A DNA stretch of 64,000 nucleotides, taken from Cronobacter condimenti 1330. GTDB taxonomy: Bacteria > Pseudomonadota > Gammaproteobacteria > Enterobacterales > Enterobacteriaceae. The stretch is taken from the NCBI RefSeq assembly GCF_001277255.1, contig NZ_CP012264.1, positions 930,001 through 994,000 on the forward strand, read 5' to 3'. Within the stretch, counting starts at the first letter, position 1. Each line of letters opens with the position of its first letter. The notes below the pieces were generated by a model, which saw only the letters and a program-made list of their open reading frames with translations, had not been told where the DNA came from and ran no database searches. Positions 24,440-33,099 of the stretch are shown here, piece after piece. The translations under genes and the position numbers were made by a program.

Positions 24440-25669
24440 TTACCCCGCCGCCAGCAAACAGATCTTCAGCGCCACGTTATACGACGCCTCAAACGATTTC
24501 ACCGGCAGGAACTCAAACCGTGAATGGAAGTTATGCGCGCCGGTAAAGAAGTTCGGCGTTAATAATCCCTTCGCGGAAAGCGCCGCGCCGTCGGTGCCGC
24601 CGCGCATCGGGATGGTTTTCGGTTGTATATCGAGCGCCTCCAGCGCCTGATAAATCAGGTCAATCGGGCGGCGGTCATCGCCAATCGCGTTGCTGATATT
24701 GCTGTAAACGTCGCTGATGGTGATGTCCACTTTCGCGGTCGGGTGCGCGGCGGCAATATTGCGCGCCACGTCATGCAGCTGCTGTTTGCGACGCTCAAAA
24801 GCCTGAAGGTCGAAATCACGGATGCTCGCGTTCAGCGTCGCGCTGTTCTGGCTTGCCTGCATGCCGTTAAACCACACATAACCCTCACGCCCGGCGGTGT
24901 GCTCCGGCGTCTCCTGGCGGTCGAAGTGGCTGATAAAATCGGTCGCCATCAGCAGCGGGTTCACCAGCACGCCTTTCGAGGCCATCGGATGCGCCGTCAC
25001 GCCGGTAAAGCGGATCTCCGCCTGCGCCGCGTTAAAGTTCTCATACACCACTTCGCCCAGCTCGCAGCAGTCGATGGTATAGGCGAAATCCACGTCAAAG
25101 CGTGCAAGATCCAGCGCCTTCGCGCCGCGCAGGCCAATCTCTTCATCCGGCACAAACGCCACCACGATATCGCCGTGACGCATCTGCGGCGTCAGGTTCT
25201 CCAGCAGCGTCATCACTACCGTCACCGCCGCTTTATTATCCGCGCCGAGCACACTGGTACCGTCGCTGAAAATAATCTCTTCGTTCAGGTAGGCTTTTAT
25301 TTCCGGACGCTCGTTCACCCGCAGCCAGATATCTTCTTTCGCGTTCAGACAGAGATCTTCACCGGTAAACGTGAGGATTTGTGGATGAATCTCCGGCGAC
25401 AGCCCGACGTCCACGGTGTCGGTATGCGTGATAAAACCGATGCGCGGCGCGCCCGGCACCGTGCCCTTTTTCACCGCGGTAACGGTCGCGTGCTCATCAA
25501 TAACAATCTGTTCAAGGCCCAGGGTTTGCAGCTCTTCGGCGAGGGCGCGGGCCATCTCATGCTGGCCTGGCGTGCTGGGCAGGGTAGTGGCGGACGCATC
25601 ACTCTGGCTGGTGATTGCCAGGTAGCGAAAAAAGCGACGGGTTAATTGACTACCGAGCGTTGATGGCAT
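24440..25669 (-). CDS. pepT: Peptidase T (tripeptide aminopeptidase)
   Basis: M20-family zinc aminopeptidase that removes N-terminal residues from tripeptides. The 409-residue frame from the ATG at 25669 is preceded by AAGGA on the minus strand; a much longer open frame upstream is spurious. Metal-site motifs are THTDTVD, VLGADNKAA and FVPDEEIGLRG. It is divergent from a dipeptide-binding protein gene, a functional pairing for peptide use. Confidence 0.95.
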   Translation of the reverse strand: MPSTLGSQLTRRFFRYLAITSQSDASATTLPSTPGQHEMARALAEELQTLGLEQIVIDEHATVTAVKKGTVPGAPRIGFITHTDTVDVGLSPEIHPQILTFTGEDLCLNAKEDIWLRVNERPEIKAYLNEEIIFSDGTSVLGADNKAAVTVVMTLLENLTPQMRHGDIVVAFVPDEEIGLRGAKALDLARFDVDFAYTIDCCELGEVVYENFNAAQAEIRFTGVTAHPMASKGVLVNPLLMATDFISHFDRQETPEHTAGREGYVWFNGMQASQNSATLNASIRDFDLQAFERRKQQLHDVARNIAAAHPTAKVDITISDVYSNISNAIGDDRRPIDLIYQALEALDIQPKTIPMRGGTDGAALSAKGLLTPNFFTGAHNFHSRFEFLPVKSFEASYNVALKICLLAAG

Positions 25670-25786
25670 GGTGGATCCTTCTTTATTTGTGTTATCAGGT
25701 GTTTGCGTTGTGCTTTTAATGTTATTGATGAAGTGACGAAGAATCAGAATCCTTTGGCACGAAATAAAAAACATAAAGGAATTACG

Positions 25787-27382
25787 ATGATTAGCAAGCA
25801 CACGATTCATGCGCTGGCGCTCGCCGCCCTGACGACCAGTGCCGCCGCGGGCGCGAGTACGCTGGTCTATTGCTCTGAAGGCTCGCCGGAAAACTTTAAC
25901 CCGCAGCTTTACACCTCTGGCACCAGCGTGGATGCCAGCGCTGTGCCGGTCTATAACCGGCTCGTCGATTTTAAAACCGGCACCACCGAACTCGTGCCGA
26001 GCCTCGCCGAACGCTGGGAGGTGAGCGACGATGGCAAAACGTACACCTTTCATCTGCGCAAGGGCGTGAAATTTCAGAGCAACAAATATTTCAAGCCAAC
26101 GCGCGATTTCAACGCGGACGACGTCATCTTCTCGTTTATGCGCCAGAAGGACCCGAAACACCCTTATCACAATGTCTCGAACGGTAACTACTCCAACTTT
26201 GAAAGCCTGGAATTTGGCAAGCTCATTACGGCTATCGATAAAGTGGATGACCACACCGTGCGCTTTACGCTCGCCCACCCCGAGGCGCCGTTCGTGGCCG
26301 ATCTTGGCTGGTATTTCGCGTCTATTTTGTCAGCGGAATATGCCGACGCGATGCTGAAAGCCGGCACGCCAGAGCGCGTGGACATGGACCCAATCGGCAC
26401 CGGGCCGTTTAAGCTCGCGCAGTACCAGAAAGACTCACGCATTCTGTTCACCGCGTTTGATCAGTACTGGCAGGGCAAAGCGAAGCTCGACCGGCTGGTG
26501 TTCAGCATCACGCCCGATGCTTCAGTGCGCTACGCCAAGCTTGAGAAAAATGAGTGTCAGGTGATGCCCTTCCCGAATCCGGCGGATCTGCCGCGCATGA
26601 AGCAAAACCCGGATCTTACCCTGATGAGCAAATCGGGGCTGAATACAGGGTTCCTCGCGTTCAACACCCAGAAACCGCCGCTCGATAACGTCAAAGTGCG
26701 CCAGGCGCTGGCAATGGCCATCAACAAGCCTGCCATCATCAATGCTGTTTTCCAGGGCACCGGGACAGCGGCGAAAAACCTGCTGCCGCCGGGCGTCTGG
26801 AGCGCGGATCAGGGTTTAAAAGATTATGACTATGCGCCGGAACAGGCCAAAGCGCTGCTGAAAGAAGCCGGTATGCCGGAGGGCTTTAGTATCGATCTCT
26901 GGGCAATGCCGGTGCAGCGGCCCTACAATCCGAACGCCAAACGCATGGCGGAGATGATCCAGGCCGACTGGGCCAAAATCGGCGTCAAAGCGCATGTCGT
27001 CACGTATGAATGGGGCGAATATTTAAAACGCGTGAAAGGCGGCGAACATCAGGCGGCGCTGATGGGCTGGACGACCGCCACCGGCGACCCGGATAACTTC
27101 TTCGGCCCGCTCTTTACCTGCCAGTCCGCCAACGGCGGCTCGAACTCCGCGAAGTGGTGCTACGCGCCGTTCGATAAGCTCATCAGCGAGGCGAAAGCCA
27201 CCAGCGATCGCCCGACGCGCGAAACGCTCTACCGTCAGGCGCAGCAGATGATGCACGATCAAATGCCCGCAGTGATGATAGCCCACTCGACGATTTTCGA
27301 GCCGGTACGCAAAAACGTCACCGGCTATGAAGTCGATCCGTTCGGCAAACATATTTTTTATCAGGTGGATCTTAAAAAATAA
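25787..27382 (+). CDS. Periplasmic dipeptide-binding protein, DppA-like
   Basis: A 531-residue extracytoplasmic solute-binding protein of the SBP_bac_5 family, with a signal peptide in residues 1-23 and mature start STLVYCSEGSPENFNPQ, close to DppA. The family motif AERWEVSDDGKTYTFHLRKGVKFQ is present. No permease or ATPase genes follow, so it probably feeds the Dpp or another peptide ABC transporter encoded elsewhere. The ATG at 25787 has an AAAGGA ribosome site. It may be a second DppA paralogue. Confidence 0.88.
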   Translation: MISKHTIHALALAALTTSAAAGASTLVYCSEGSPENFNPQLYTSGTSVDASAVPVYNRLVDFKTGTTELVPSLAERWEVSDDGKTYTFHLRKGVKFQSNKYFKPTRDFNADDVIFSFMRQKDPKHPYHNVSNGNYSNFESLEFGKLITAIDKVDDHTVRFTLAHPEAPFVADLGWYFASILSAEYADAMLKAGTPERVDMDPIGTGPFKLAQYQKDSRILFTAFDQYWQGKAKLDRLVFSITPDASVRYAKLEKNECQVMPFPNPADLPRMKQNPDLTLMSKSGLNTGFLAFNTQKPPLDNVKVRQALAMAINKPAIINAVFQGTGTAAKNLLPPGVWSADQGLKDYDYAPEQAKALLKEAGMPEGFSIDLWAMPVQRPYNPNAKRMAEMIQADWAKIGVKAHVVTYEWGEYLKRVKGGEHQAALMGWTTATGDPDNFFGPLFTCQSANGGSNSAKWCYAPFDKLISEAKATSDRPTRETLYRQAQQMMHDQMPAVMIAHSTIFEPVRKNVTGYEVDPFGKHIFYQVDLKK

Positions 27383-27389
27383 GGCGGGA

Positions 27390-27415
27390 AACCGCCTCTG
27401 CGGAGGCGGTTTTAA
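27390..27415. terminator. Terminator between dppA-like gene and DUF3828 gene
   Basis: AACCGCCTC / TGCGGAGGCGGTTTTAA is a 7- to 9-bp stem with a T run; it serves the rightward gene and possibly the convergent one. Confidence 0.75.
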
Positions 27416-27420
27416 AACGG

Positions 27421-27876
27421 CTAAGGGTGAGGGAGATTACGGGAGAATGCCACACTCGCCACCGAATGCACTTTCCAGACATTCCCTTCTTCAACCATGC
27501 AATCAATCACGATGTGATCCTGTTTTTTGCCAAACGCGATATAGACATTATTGCATGCCGCATCCGCATCGCTGGCGACGGCGGTGATCTGCTGCCAGTC
27601 ATCGCCCACGCCCTGCGCCTTAATAAACATATCTACGTCCGGGACGTCATAGTCATTCGGATCTAAGGCTGCCTGCGCTTTAAGTTTTTGAAGGGTGCCG
27701 GCGGTGACATAGCGGCTTAGCCCGGCGTAATCGGTCAGAGGCGCTTTGCCGCGTGCAACCTGCTCGATGTACCACTGATTAAACTGTACGGCGGCCGTAA
27801 CGGGGGCCGGTACATCGTTCGCGGCTGCCAGTGAAACCAGCGGCCAGAGTAAGGCCATAAAGAGGCGATTTGTCAT
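27421..27876 (-). CDS. DUF3828-like secreted protein
   Basis: A 151-residue precursor with signal peptide (MTNRLFMALLWPLVSLAAA). The mature part starts with a helix (AVQFNQWYIEQVARG), then LSRYVTAGTLQKLKAQ, VDMFIKAQGVGDDW and a final beta strand pair ending KVHSVAS, the layout of DUF3828 periplasmic proteins. It is the third gene of the leftward cassette that contains the lysozyme-like toxin and its LprI-like partner. It could be an extra immunity or accessory protein; no role is proven. Confidence 0.65.
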   Translation of the reverse strand: MTNRLFMALLWPLVSLAAANDVPAPVTAAVQFNQWYIEQVARGKAPLTDYAGLSRYVTAGTLQKLKAQAALDPNDYDVPDVDMFIKAQGVGDDWQQITAVASDADAACNNVYIAFGKKQDHIVIDCMVEEGNVWKVHSVASVAFSRNLPHP

Positions 27877-27931
27877 ATTCGTTTCTTAAACACGCTTCCT
27901 TTTTAAATTTACCCAATCAACAAAGCCCCCT

Positions 27932-28363
27932 TTATTCTGCCGGGGCTGGCTGAATGGCCGATAACGCTTTTTCCCGTTCGCTATTCATATTTATGATGCA
28001 ACTCAGCATATTCTCGCTGAAAGCATGGGTTCCTTGATCGGCAGTTGTCACCAGTCCGCAATAGTCGTCCCGGTACGACAGCCATGCCGCCTGATTTTTC
28101 TTAAGCGTGGCAATCATCTGGTCTTTTTGCGCCTGTGAGCCTCTCCACCATCGGGTAAAATCGAATGCGTTAATCTCGCTGAGTTTTGCTTCAAAAGCTT
28201 TCTTTAATGCTTGCTGAGAACGATCGTTTAGCGTACCCAGGCATTCATCACTGTTTTCACCATACTGTTTTATGCAGCGCTCAACGGCCGGGTGGTGAAG
28301 AGGGGTCGCAGCGGCTGTTATACATAGCGAGCATAAGCTGATTAAAAATAAGAATCTTTTCAC
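27932..28363 (-). CDS. LprI-like (DUF1311) inhibitor, candidate immunity protein
   Basis: A 143-residue precursor with signal peptide MKRFLFLISLCSLCITAAA. The mature domain has the DUF1311 pattern: VERCIKQYGENSDECLGTLNDRS, TRWWRGSQAQKDQM, YRDDYCGLV and MLSCIINMNSER. It is a paralogue of the four genes at 20.7-22.8 kb. Its ATG overlaps the TGA of the upstream lysozyme-fold gene by 4 bases, the coupling expected of a toxin and its immunity protein. Periplasmic location fits a toxin that attacks the cell wall. Immunity role is inferred. Confidence 0.75.
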   Translation of the reverse strand: MKRFLFLISLCSLCITAAATPLHHPAVERCIKQYGENSDECLGTLNDRSQQALKKAFEAKLSEINAFDFTRWWRGSQAQKDQMIATLKKNQAAWLSYRDDYCGLVTTADQGTHAFSENMLSCIINMNSEREKALSAIQPAPAE

Positions 28364-29280
28364 TGAAGATACCTCAACCTTAGGGCCAGTCTTTGAGAGT
28401 CTTTTTTCTGATAAATGTCATTGCGAAGATAGTCTATAATACCATTTCTGCTTTGATCTTTAGCTATAATTATTGCCATTTCTTTCGCGGTGTTATTCCC
28501 CTGGTAAATTGTGTCTACAAATACGTCGCGAATCCTTAACTCTATCTGTTCCCAGCGAAGAGCATTTTTTATATCAGCAGCGCTACGTTCATAAATATTT
28601 TTTGCATAGTCCTTTTTCTCCTTATAAGATAATTCAAAAAGCCGTATTTGTTGTTGATGTGTTATCTCACCGACCAATGGTCCGTAAAGCTCAATAAAAG
28701 AAGAGGCTTTTTTACCAGATAAAAAGGAGGCTTTAGCACAAATCTGCGATTTGTATTCTTCAATCCCAGCCTGACTTAACGTAAATAATATTTCTCCTGC
28801 GCTTCTCTTTTTCATATCATAGCCTCGGCCTATCGTTACACCTGAGCTAATGGCTGGATGATGTAATATACGAGAAAAGCAAGGCATACGAGTTGGCTGT
28901 CGGAAAGGATCAACGGCAGTAATATAATCTACGCCTTCATAATCAAACGTAAGTTGTCCTTCTCTTACTGACAATATCCCGTTGCTTGTATGGTTTCGTC
29001 TCAAAGAAGAAGCATTCTCCATAGCTTCAAGGAACCAAATATCAGTGGGATTAACCAGGCCGGTAACAGAAATATTCAAAAGCCGCTGATACCATCGAAT
29101 AGCCTCTATAGTGTCAGCAGAGCATTTACCATCACTCTTTATATTACGGCCAGTGTTCCGACTGTAACCCGCCTCAATAATGCTTTTTTGAATCTTTGCA
29201 ACATCCTCGCGGTTATTTGTACCACATGCGCCGACAGAATCAGTTAATCTAAAAATACGTGGTTTATGATGATGGCTCAC
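28360..29280 (-). CDS. Peptidoglycan-binding plus lysozyme/pesticin-fold protein, candidate T6SS effector
   Basis: A 306-residue protein without signal peptide. Residues about 20-85 form a peptidoglycan-binding domain (REDVAKIQKSIIEAGYS...AIRWYQRLLNISVTGLV). The C-terminal half carries a lysozyme-like signature: DYEG with E115 as candidate acid, SSGVTIGRGYDMKKRSAGEI (T149, D155) and DVFVDTIYQGN at 252-262. This combination is seen in muramidase effectors and pesticin-like toxins. Lack of a signal peptide, low GC and an overlapping periplasmic inhibitor-like gene suggest delivery by T6SS. Neither activity nor secretion is shown by the sequence alone. A phage endolysin-like protein is the alternative. 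Confidence 0.7.
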   Translation of the reverse strand: MSHHHKPRIFRLTDSVGACGTNNREDVAKIQKSIIEAGYSRNTGRNIKSDGKCSADTIEAIRWYQRLLNISVTGLVNPTDIWFLEAMENASSLRRNHTSNGILSVREGQLTFDYEGVDYITAVDPFRQPTRMPCFSRILHHPAISSGVTIGRGYDMKKRSAGEILFTLSQAGIEEYKSQICAKASFLSGKKASSFIELYGPLVGEITHQQQIRLFELSYKEKKDYAKNIYERSAADIKNALRWEQIELRIRDVFVDTIYQGNNTAKEMAIIIAKDQSRNGIIDYLRNDIYQKKDSQRLALRLRYLQ

Positions 29281-29547
29281 TGTTATTCCCTGTGTGAATT
29301 ATATAACTTAAAAATATGCTGATTATATTTTATAATGATATTTACAATGAGAATGAATTTGTCATTCTATATAATATTTTCATTATATTAATTTCAATCA
29401 CAATCTTTCTGATTCTATTTTGGCTATTTTATTAAGTAAGTTCATGACAAAGATCAATTATCAAAGAATAATTAAACAGGTTTAACTTATTCTCATCGGT
29501 GAAGTGTTTTTTTGGGGGGGGAATATATTATTCAGAATTATGCTAAG
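29281..29547. other. AT-rich spacer between toxin cassette and pqqF
   Basis: About 265 bases, very AT-rich, probably holding the promoter of the toxin cassette. A run of eight G residues at about 29514-29521 is notable as a possible slippage tract. No gene is seen. Confidence 0.5.
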
Positions 29548-31695
29548 TTATCGCTCCGCACCTTCCCCCGACACACTTCCCACCCAGGCCTGCGACATCA
29601 CATCGCGCCAGGCTTCACCCTGGCGTTCAAAAAACGCGGCGGTCTCACGTAACAGCGCATCGGGCGTAAGGTGCGGCGACTGTAACAGCGCCAGCAGCCC
29701 TTCGTAGCCCGCGCAGGCGTGCCACTGGCACTGCGCCACGTAACCGATGTTCTGGTCCACGCGCATATGCTGAAAAAACGGCGCGTGGAGCGCGGCGGCG
29801 GCCGTGCGCTGCGAAGATGGCAGCGGCACAAACAGCAGCAGGGCGCTGTCGGGCCCGGCGGCGGGCAGCGTAAAGCGGCGCGGCGTGGGCAGCGGGCGCG
29901 GCGGCGCCGGGGTGACGAGCGGGAAGGGGAAATCGCTTAAGCGGCGCGCGAGGGCGTCGTGCAGGAGCGGGCCGCCGCCCTCAAGCGTCGCCTGCCACGC
30001 CTGCGTACCCGGAACGTGCGTGGCCATCCGCAGTTCGCGGGGCAGCTGCGCCAGCAGGCGGCGCACCGCGATGGCCTGGCTCTCCTGCGCCTGCGCGCGC
30101 TGCGCCAGCCGTTCAGCTTCGGCGGTGTAGCGCTCATCCGGCTCCCACAGGTACGTCATCATCTCCGTAAGGATAGTGATAACCAGCGGCTCGCTGCCGG
30201 AAAGCGCGATGCGCCAGCGCCCGTCCGCCAGCCCCACCTGCAGCGCGCCGCCGTCGAGGCGCGCCCGGTCGCACAGCGGGCGCAGGCGCGAGAGGAGCTC
30301 CATGCCGCGACGCTCGCTGACGACGGTGCCCGGCGCGGGCGTAAGCGTCAGTGCAACCGTTTCAGCGCCGGGCTGCCACGCGAGCGGCGCGCAGTCGCCC
30401 GGCAGCGCCACGGCGAGTGCGGGTGGGAAGACCGGCGCGGGGGAAAATTCAGTGTTTACAGGCAGGGCGTCGTGCGTGGCCGGAAACGCCCCGAGCATCA
30501 ACCTCAGCCCCTGTGTCTTGACCGGCGCGCCGTTGACGTCCGGAGCCAGCCATAGCCGCGTCGGGCGCTGCGCCCGGAGTGCTGCCAGCAGCGCAGGCAG
30601 CGCCTTTGCCTCCACCGGCGGCAGGCCGAACGCGTGGGCGCGCAGAGTGTCCATCGGCCCCAGCGCGGCGAAATCCTCATCGGCGAGCCGTCGCAGCGGC
30701 GACAGCGCGCCCTCCGGCAGCGCGGCGAGGGCGGCCAGCCAGCGGTGAAACAGCGCGTCCACGCGGGCCGGGTTTATCGTCTCGTCCGCGAGCGTGAAGG
30801 CGAGACGCAGCCAGAGCGTGGCGTCGTCCAGCGCGTCGGCCTCAAGCGTGGCGTCATCGGCGAGCGCCTGCTCGCGCAGCGCCGCCATCAGCCCGCCGGG
30901 CGCTTCGCTGTGAAGGGCATGCGCCAGCAGACGCAGAGCAGGGCGCACGTCAGCCGGCAGTAAAAAGCTCAGTTCCAGCTGCGCAAACCCTGGCTGGGCG
31001 AGCGCGCCCGAGCCGCCCGTGCGGGCGTTAATGGCCAGCGGCGCGGCCACGCCAGGCGGGATACGCGCGGCAGCCTCGCGGGCCAGCGTTTCGAGCTCAT
31101 TCAGCGGCTGCGGGCCGCAGAGAAAGAGGTGCAGATTCGCGGCGTGATAGTGCTGCTCATGAAATGCGCTTAACGCCGCACGCAGCCGCGGGGCATCGTC
31201 GCCGAACGCCGCCTGATGACCGATGCGCAGGCGCGTCAGCCGCGCATCGCCCGCCGTTAAGGCCAGCAACGCCGCCTCGCGCCGGGTGGCGGCATCCTGC
31301 GCCAGCAGCCGGTACTCGGCGTCAATCACCGCTGTCTCCTGCATCAGCGCCCCGGGCGACAGGCGCGGGGTGACCAGCATATCGGTGAGACGCGAAAGCC
31401 CGGGCTTAAGCGCCTGCGCAGGCGCTTCGAAGAAAAACGCGGTCTGGCACAGGCGGGTGGAGGCATTCAGCCGCCCGCCGTGCGCGGGCACCCAGCGCAT
31501 CAGACGTTCGTCCTCCGGGTAGCCCTGGCTTTCGCGAAAGAGCATATGCTCCAGCAGGTGCGCAAGCCCCGGCCAGGCGTCTGGCTCATGCAGGCTGCCG
31601 GCGTTCACGCGCCACAGCGCCGCCGCCTGGGTGGCCTGCGGCTGGTGGATAAGCGTGAGCGTGACGCCGCTGGCGTGCCGGAGAGTGCGCATCAT
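29548..31695 (-). CDS. pqqF: PqqF, M16-family zinc protease of PQQ biosynthesis
   Basis: Protease that releases the crosslinked Glu-Tyr unit from PqqA after PqqE action. The 715-residue protein has the inverted zinc motif HLLEH (residues 47-51, in AHLLEHMLFRES) and four M16-type repeats across its length. It is slightly shorter than Klebsiella PqqF. Start overlaps the pqqE stop by 4 bases; a second ATG follows directly. It is the last gene of the pqqABCDEF operon and is notably GC-rich. Confidence 0.9.
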   Translation of the reverse strand: MMRTLRHASGVTLTLIHQPQATQAAALWRVNAGSLHEPDAWPGLAHLLEHMLFRESQGYPEDERLMRWVPAHGGRLNASTRLCQTAFFFEAPAQALKPGLSRLTDMLVTPRLSPGALMQETAVIDAEYRLLAQDAATRREAALLALTAGDARLTRLRIGHQAAFGDDAPRLRAALSAFHEQHYHAANLHLFLCGPQPLNELETLAREAAARIPPGVAAPLAINARTGGSGALAQPGFAQLELSFLLPADVRPALRLLAHALHSEAPGGLMAALREQALADDATLEADALDDATLWLRLAFTLADETINPARVDALFHRWLAALAALPEGALSPLRRLADEDFAALGPMDTLRAHAFGLPPVEAKALPALLAALRAQRPTRLWLAPDVNGAPVKTQGLRLMLGAFPATHDALPVNTEFSPAPVFPPALAVALPGDCAPLAWQPGAETVALTLTPAPGTVVSERRGMELLSRLRPLCDRARLDGGALQVGLADGRWRIALSGSEPLVITILTEMMTYLWEPDERYTAEAERLAQRAQAQESQAIAVRRLLAQLPRELRMATHVPGTQAWQATLEGGGPLLHDALARRLSDFPFPLVTPAPPRPLPTPRRFTLPAAGPDSALLLFVPLPSSQRTAAAALHAPFFQHMRVDQNIGYVAQCQWHACAGYEGLLALLQSPHLTPDALLRETAAFFERQGEAWRDVMSQAWVGSVSGEGAER

Positions 31696-32828
31696 TGCGG
31701 CGTTTTAAAGATGAGTTGCGAGTTGGCGCGGTTGCGAAAACGCAGATCGCTAATACCCATCTGCGTGCGGTTGGCCGCCTCGCGCGCGGCGAGGATGGTG
31801 CCGTGGTGCGGCGATTTGCTGCACACCGGGTCGGCGTTGGCCGCATCGCCGGTCAGCATAAACGCCTGGCAGCGGCAGCCGCCGAAATCCTGCTCTTTCT
31901 CCGGGCAGGAGCGGCACGGCTCCGGCATCCAGTCGTTGCCGCGATAGCAGTTAAAGCCGAAGGATTCATACCAGATATGCGACAGGCTGTGCTCCAGCAC
32001 CGAGGGAAACTTCACCGGCAGCTGGCGCGCGCTGTGGCATGGCAACGCGGTGCCTTCCGGCGTGACGGAGAGGAAAATCGCGCCCCAGCCGCCCATGCAG
32101 CCTTTCGGGCGCTCTTCGTAATAATCCGGCGTCACAAACAGCAGGTTCGCGAGATTGCCGGTGTCGGCCATCTTCTCGCGATAGCGCTTCACTACCGCCT
32201 CGGCGCGAGCAATCTGTTCACGCGTTGGCAGCAGCCCTTCGCGGTTCAGGTGCGCCCAGCCGTAGAACTGGCAGGTAGCAAGCTCGACATCGTCCGCCTC
32301 AAGCTGAATAGACAGCGCAATAATTCGGTCGATCTGGTCGATGTTATGGCGGTGCAGCACGAAGTTAAGCACCATCGGGTAGCCGAGCGCTTTCACCGCT
32401 TTTGCCATCGCGAGCTTCTGGTGAAACGCTTTCTCATTGCCCGCGAGCGCCGCGTTCAGCGTCTCGTCGCTTGCCTGGAAGCTTATCTGGATGTGATCGA
32501 GCCCGGCGTCGGCGAAGGTCTGGAGCTTTTTCTCGGTAAGTCCAATGCCGGAGGTGATGAGATTGGTATAAAACCCCATCCCGCGTGCCGCGGCGATAAG
32601 CTCCGGCAGATCCTTACGCACCAGCGGCTCGCCGCCGGAGAATCCAAGCTGCACCGCGCCCATGGCGCGCGCCTGGCGAAACACCTCTATCCACTGCGCC
32701 GTGGTGAGTTCATTCTCCTGGGCGGCGAAGTCGAGCGGGTTCGAGCAATACGGGCATTGCAGCGGGCAGCGGTAGGTCAGTTCCGCCAGCAGCCACAGTG
32801 GCGGGTTCACCGGTTTCGCGTCACTCAC
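31692..32828 (-). CDS. pqqE: PqqE, radical SAM enzyme
   Basis: Forms the carbon-carbon bond between Glu and Tyr of PqqA, with PqqD as peptide chaperone. The 378 residues show the radical SAM cluster C21-x3-C25-x2-C28 (YRCPLQCPYC) and a C-terminal SPASM domain with clustered Cys (CRSCPEKEQDFGGCRCQ) for auxiliary Fe-S centres. It overlaps pqqD by 8 bases and pqqF by 4. Confidence 0.97.
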   Translation of the reverse strand: MSDAKPVNPPLWLLAELTYRCPLQCPYCSNPLDFAAQENELTTAQWIEVFRQARAMGAVQLGFSGGEPLVRKDLPELIAAARGMGFYTNLITSGIGLTEKKLQTFADAGLDHIQISFQASDETLNAALAGNEKAFHQKLAMAKAVKALGYPMVLNFVLHRHNIDQIDRIIALSIQLEADDVELATCQFYGWAHLNREGLLPTREQIARAEAVVKRYREKMADTGNLANLLFVTPDYYEERPKGCMGGWGAIFLSVTPEGTALPCHSARQLPVKFPSVLEHSLSHIWYESFGFNCYRGNDWMPEPCRSCPEKEQDFGGCRCQAFMLTGDAANADPVCSKSPHHGTILAAREAANRTQMGISDLRFRNRANSQLIFKTPQ

Positions 32829-33099
32829 GGAAAATCACCCATTTTTGTTGGTACGCCAGGCCCAGAAAGCCCAGCACGTCGTCGGTGAGCGAGCCCGCCT
32901 CCGGGAAGCGCGCTTCCAGCGCATCAATCATCGCGCCGGCGCTCTGCTGACCGTCCACCAGTTGCAGGATAGCGGCGGCGCTCTCGTTGAGTTTCGCCAT
33001 GCCTTCCGGGTAGAGGATCACATGGGTGTTCTGCGCTTCTTCCCATTGCAGGCGGTAGCCGCGGCGAAATTGCGGAATGTGATGACGTTCAGGCTGCAT
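32821..33099 (-). CDS. pqqD: PqqD, peptide chaperone
   Basis: Binds the PqqA precursor and presents it to PqqE. The frame from the ATG at 33099 gives 92 residues, the usual size, beginning MQPERHHIPQFRRGYRLQWEEAQ. That ATG overlaps the pqqC stop as ATGA, which supports it over an in-frame ATG 24 bases earlier. A conserved winged-helix core (VILYPEGMAKLNESAAAIL) is present. Confidence 0.95.
   Translation of the reverse strand: MQPERHHIPQFRRGYRLQWEEAQNTHVILYPEGMAKLNESAAAILQLVDGQQSAGAMIDALEARFPEAGSLTDDVLGFLGLAYQQKWVIFRE

Noticed and set aside
25670..26278. N-terminal extension of pepT by about 200 residues
   Set aside because: It runs antisense through the dppA-like gene; the conserved PepT start and ribosome site are at 25669.
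31695..32888. Long open frame opposite pqqE (397 codons)
   Set aside because: Antisense shadow with Arg/Ala-rich composition typical of GC-rich reverse frames.
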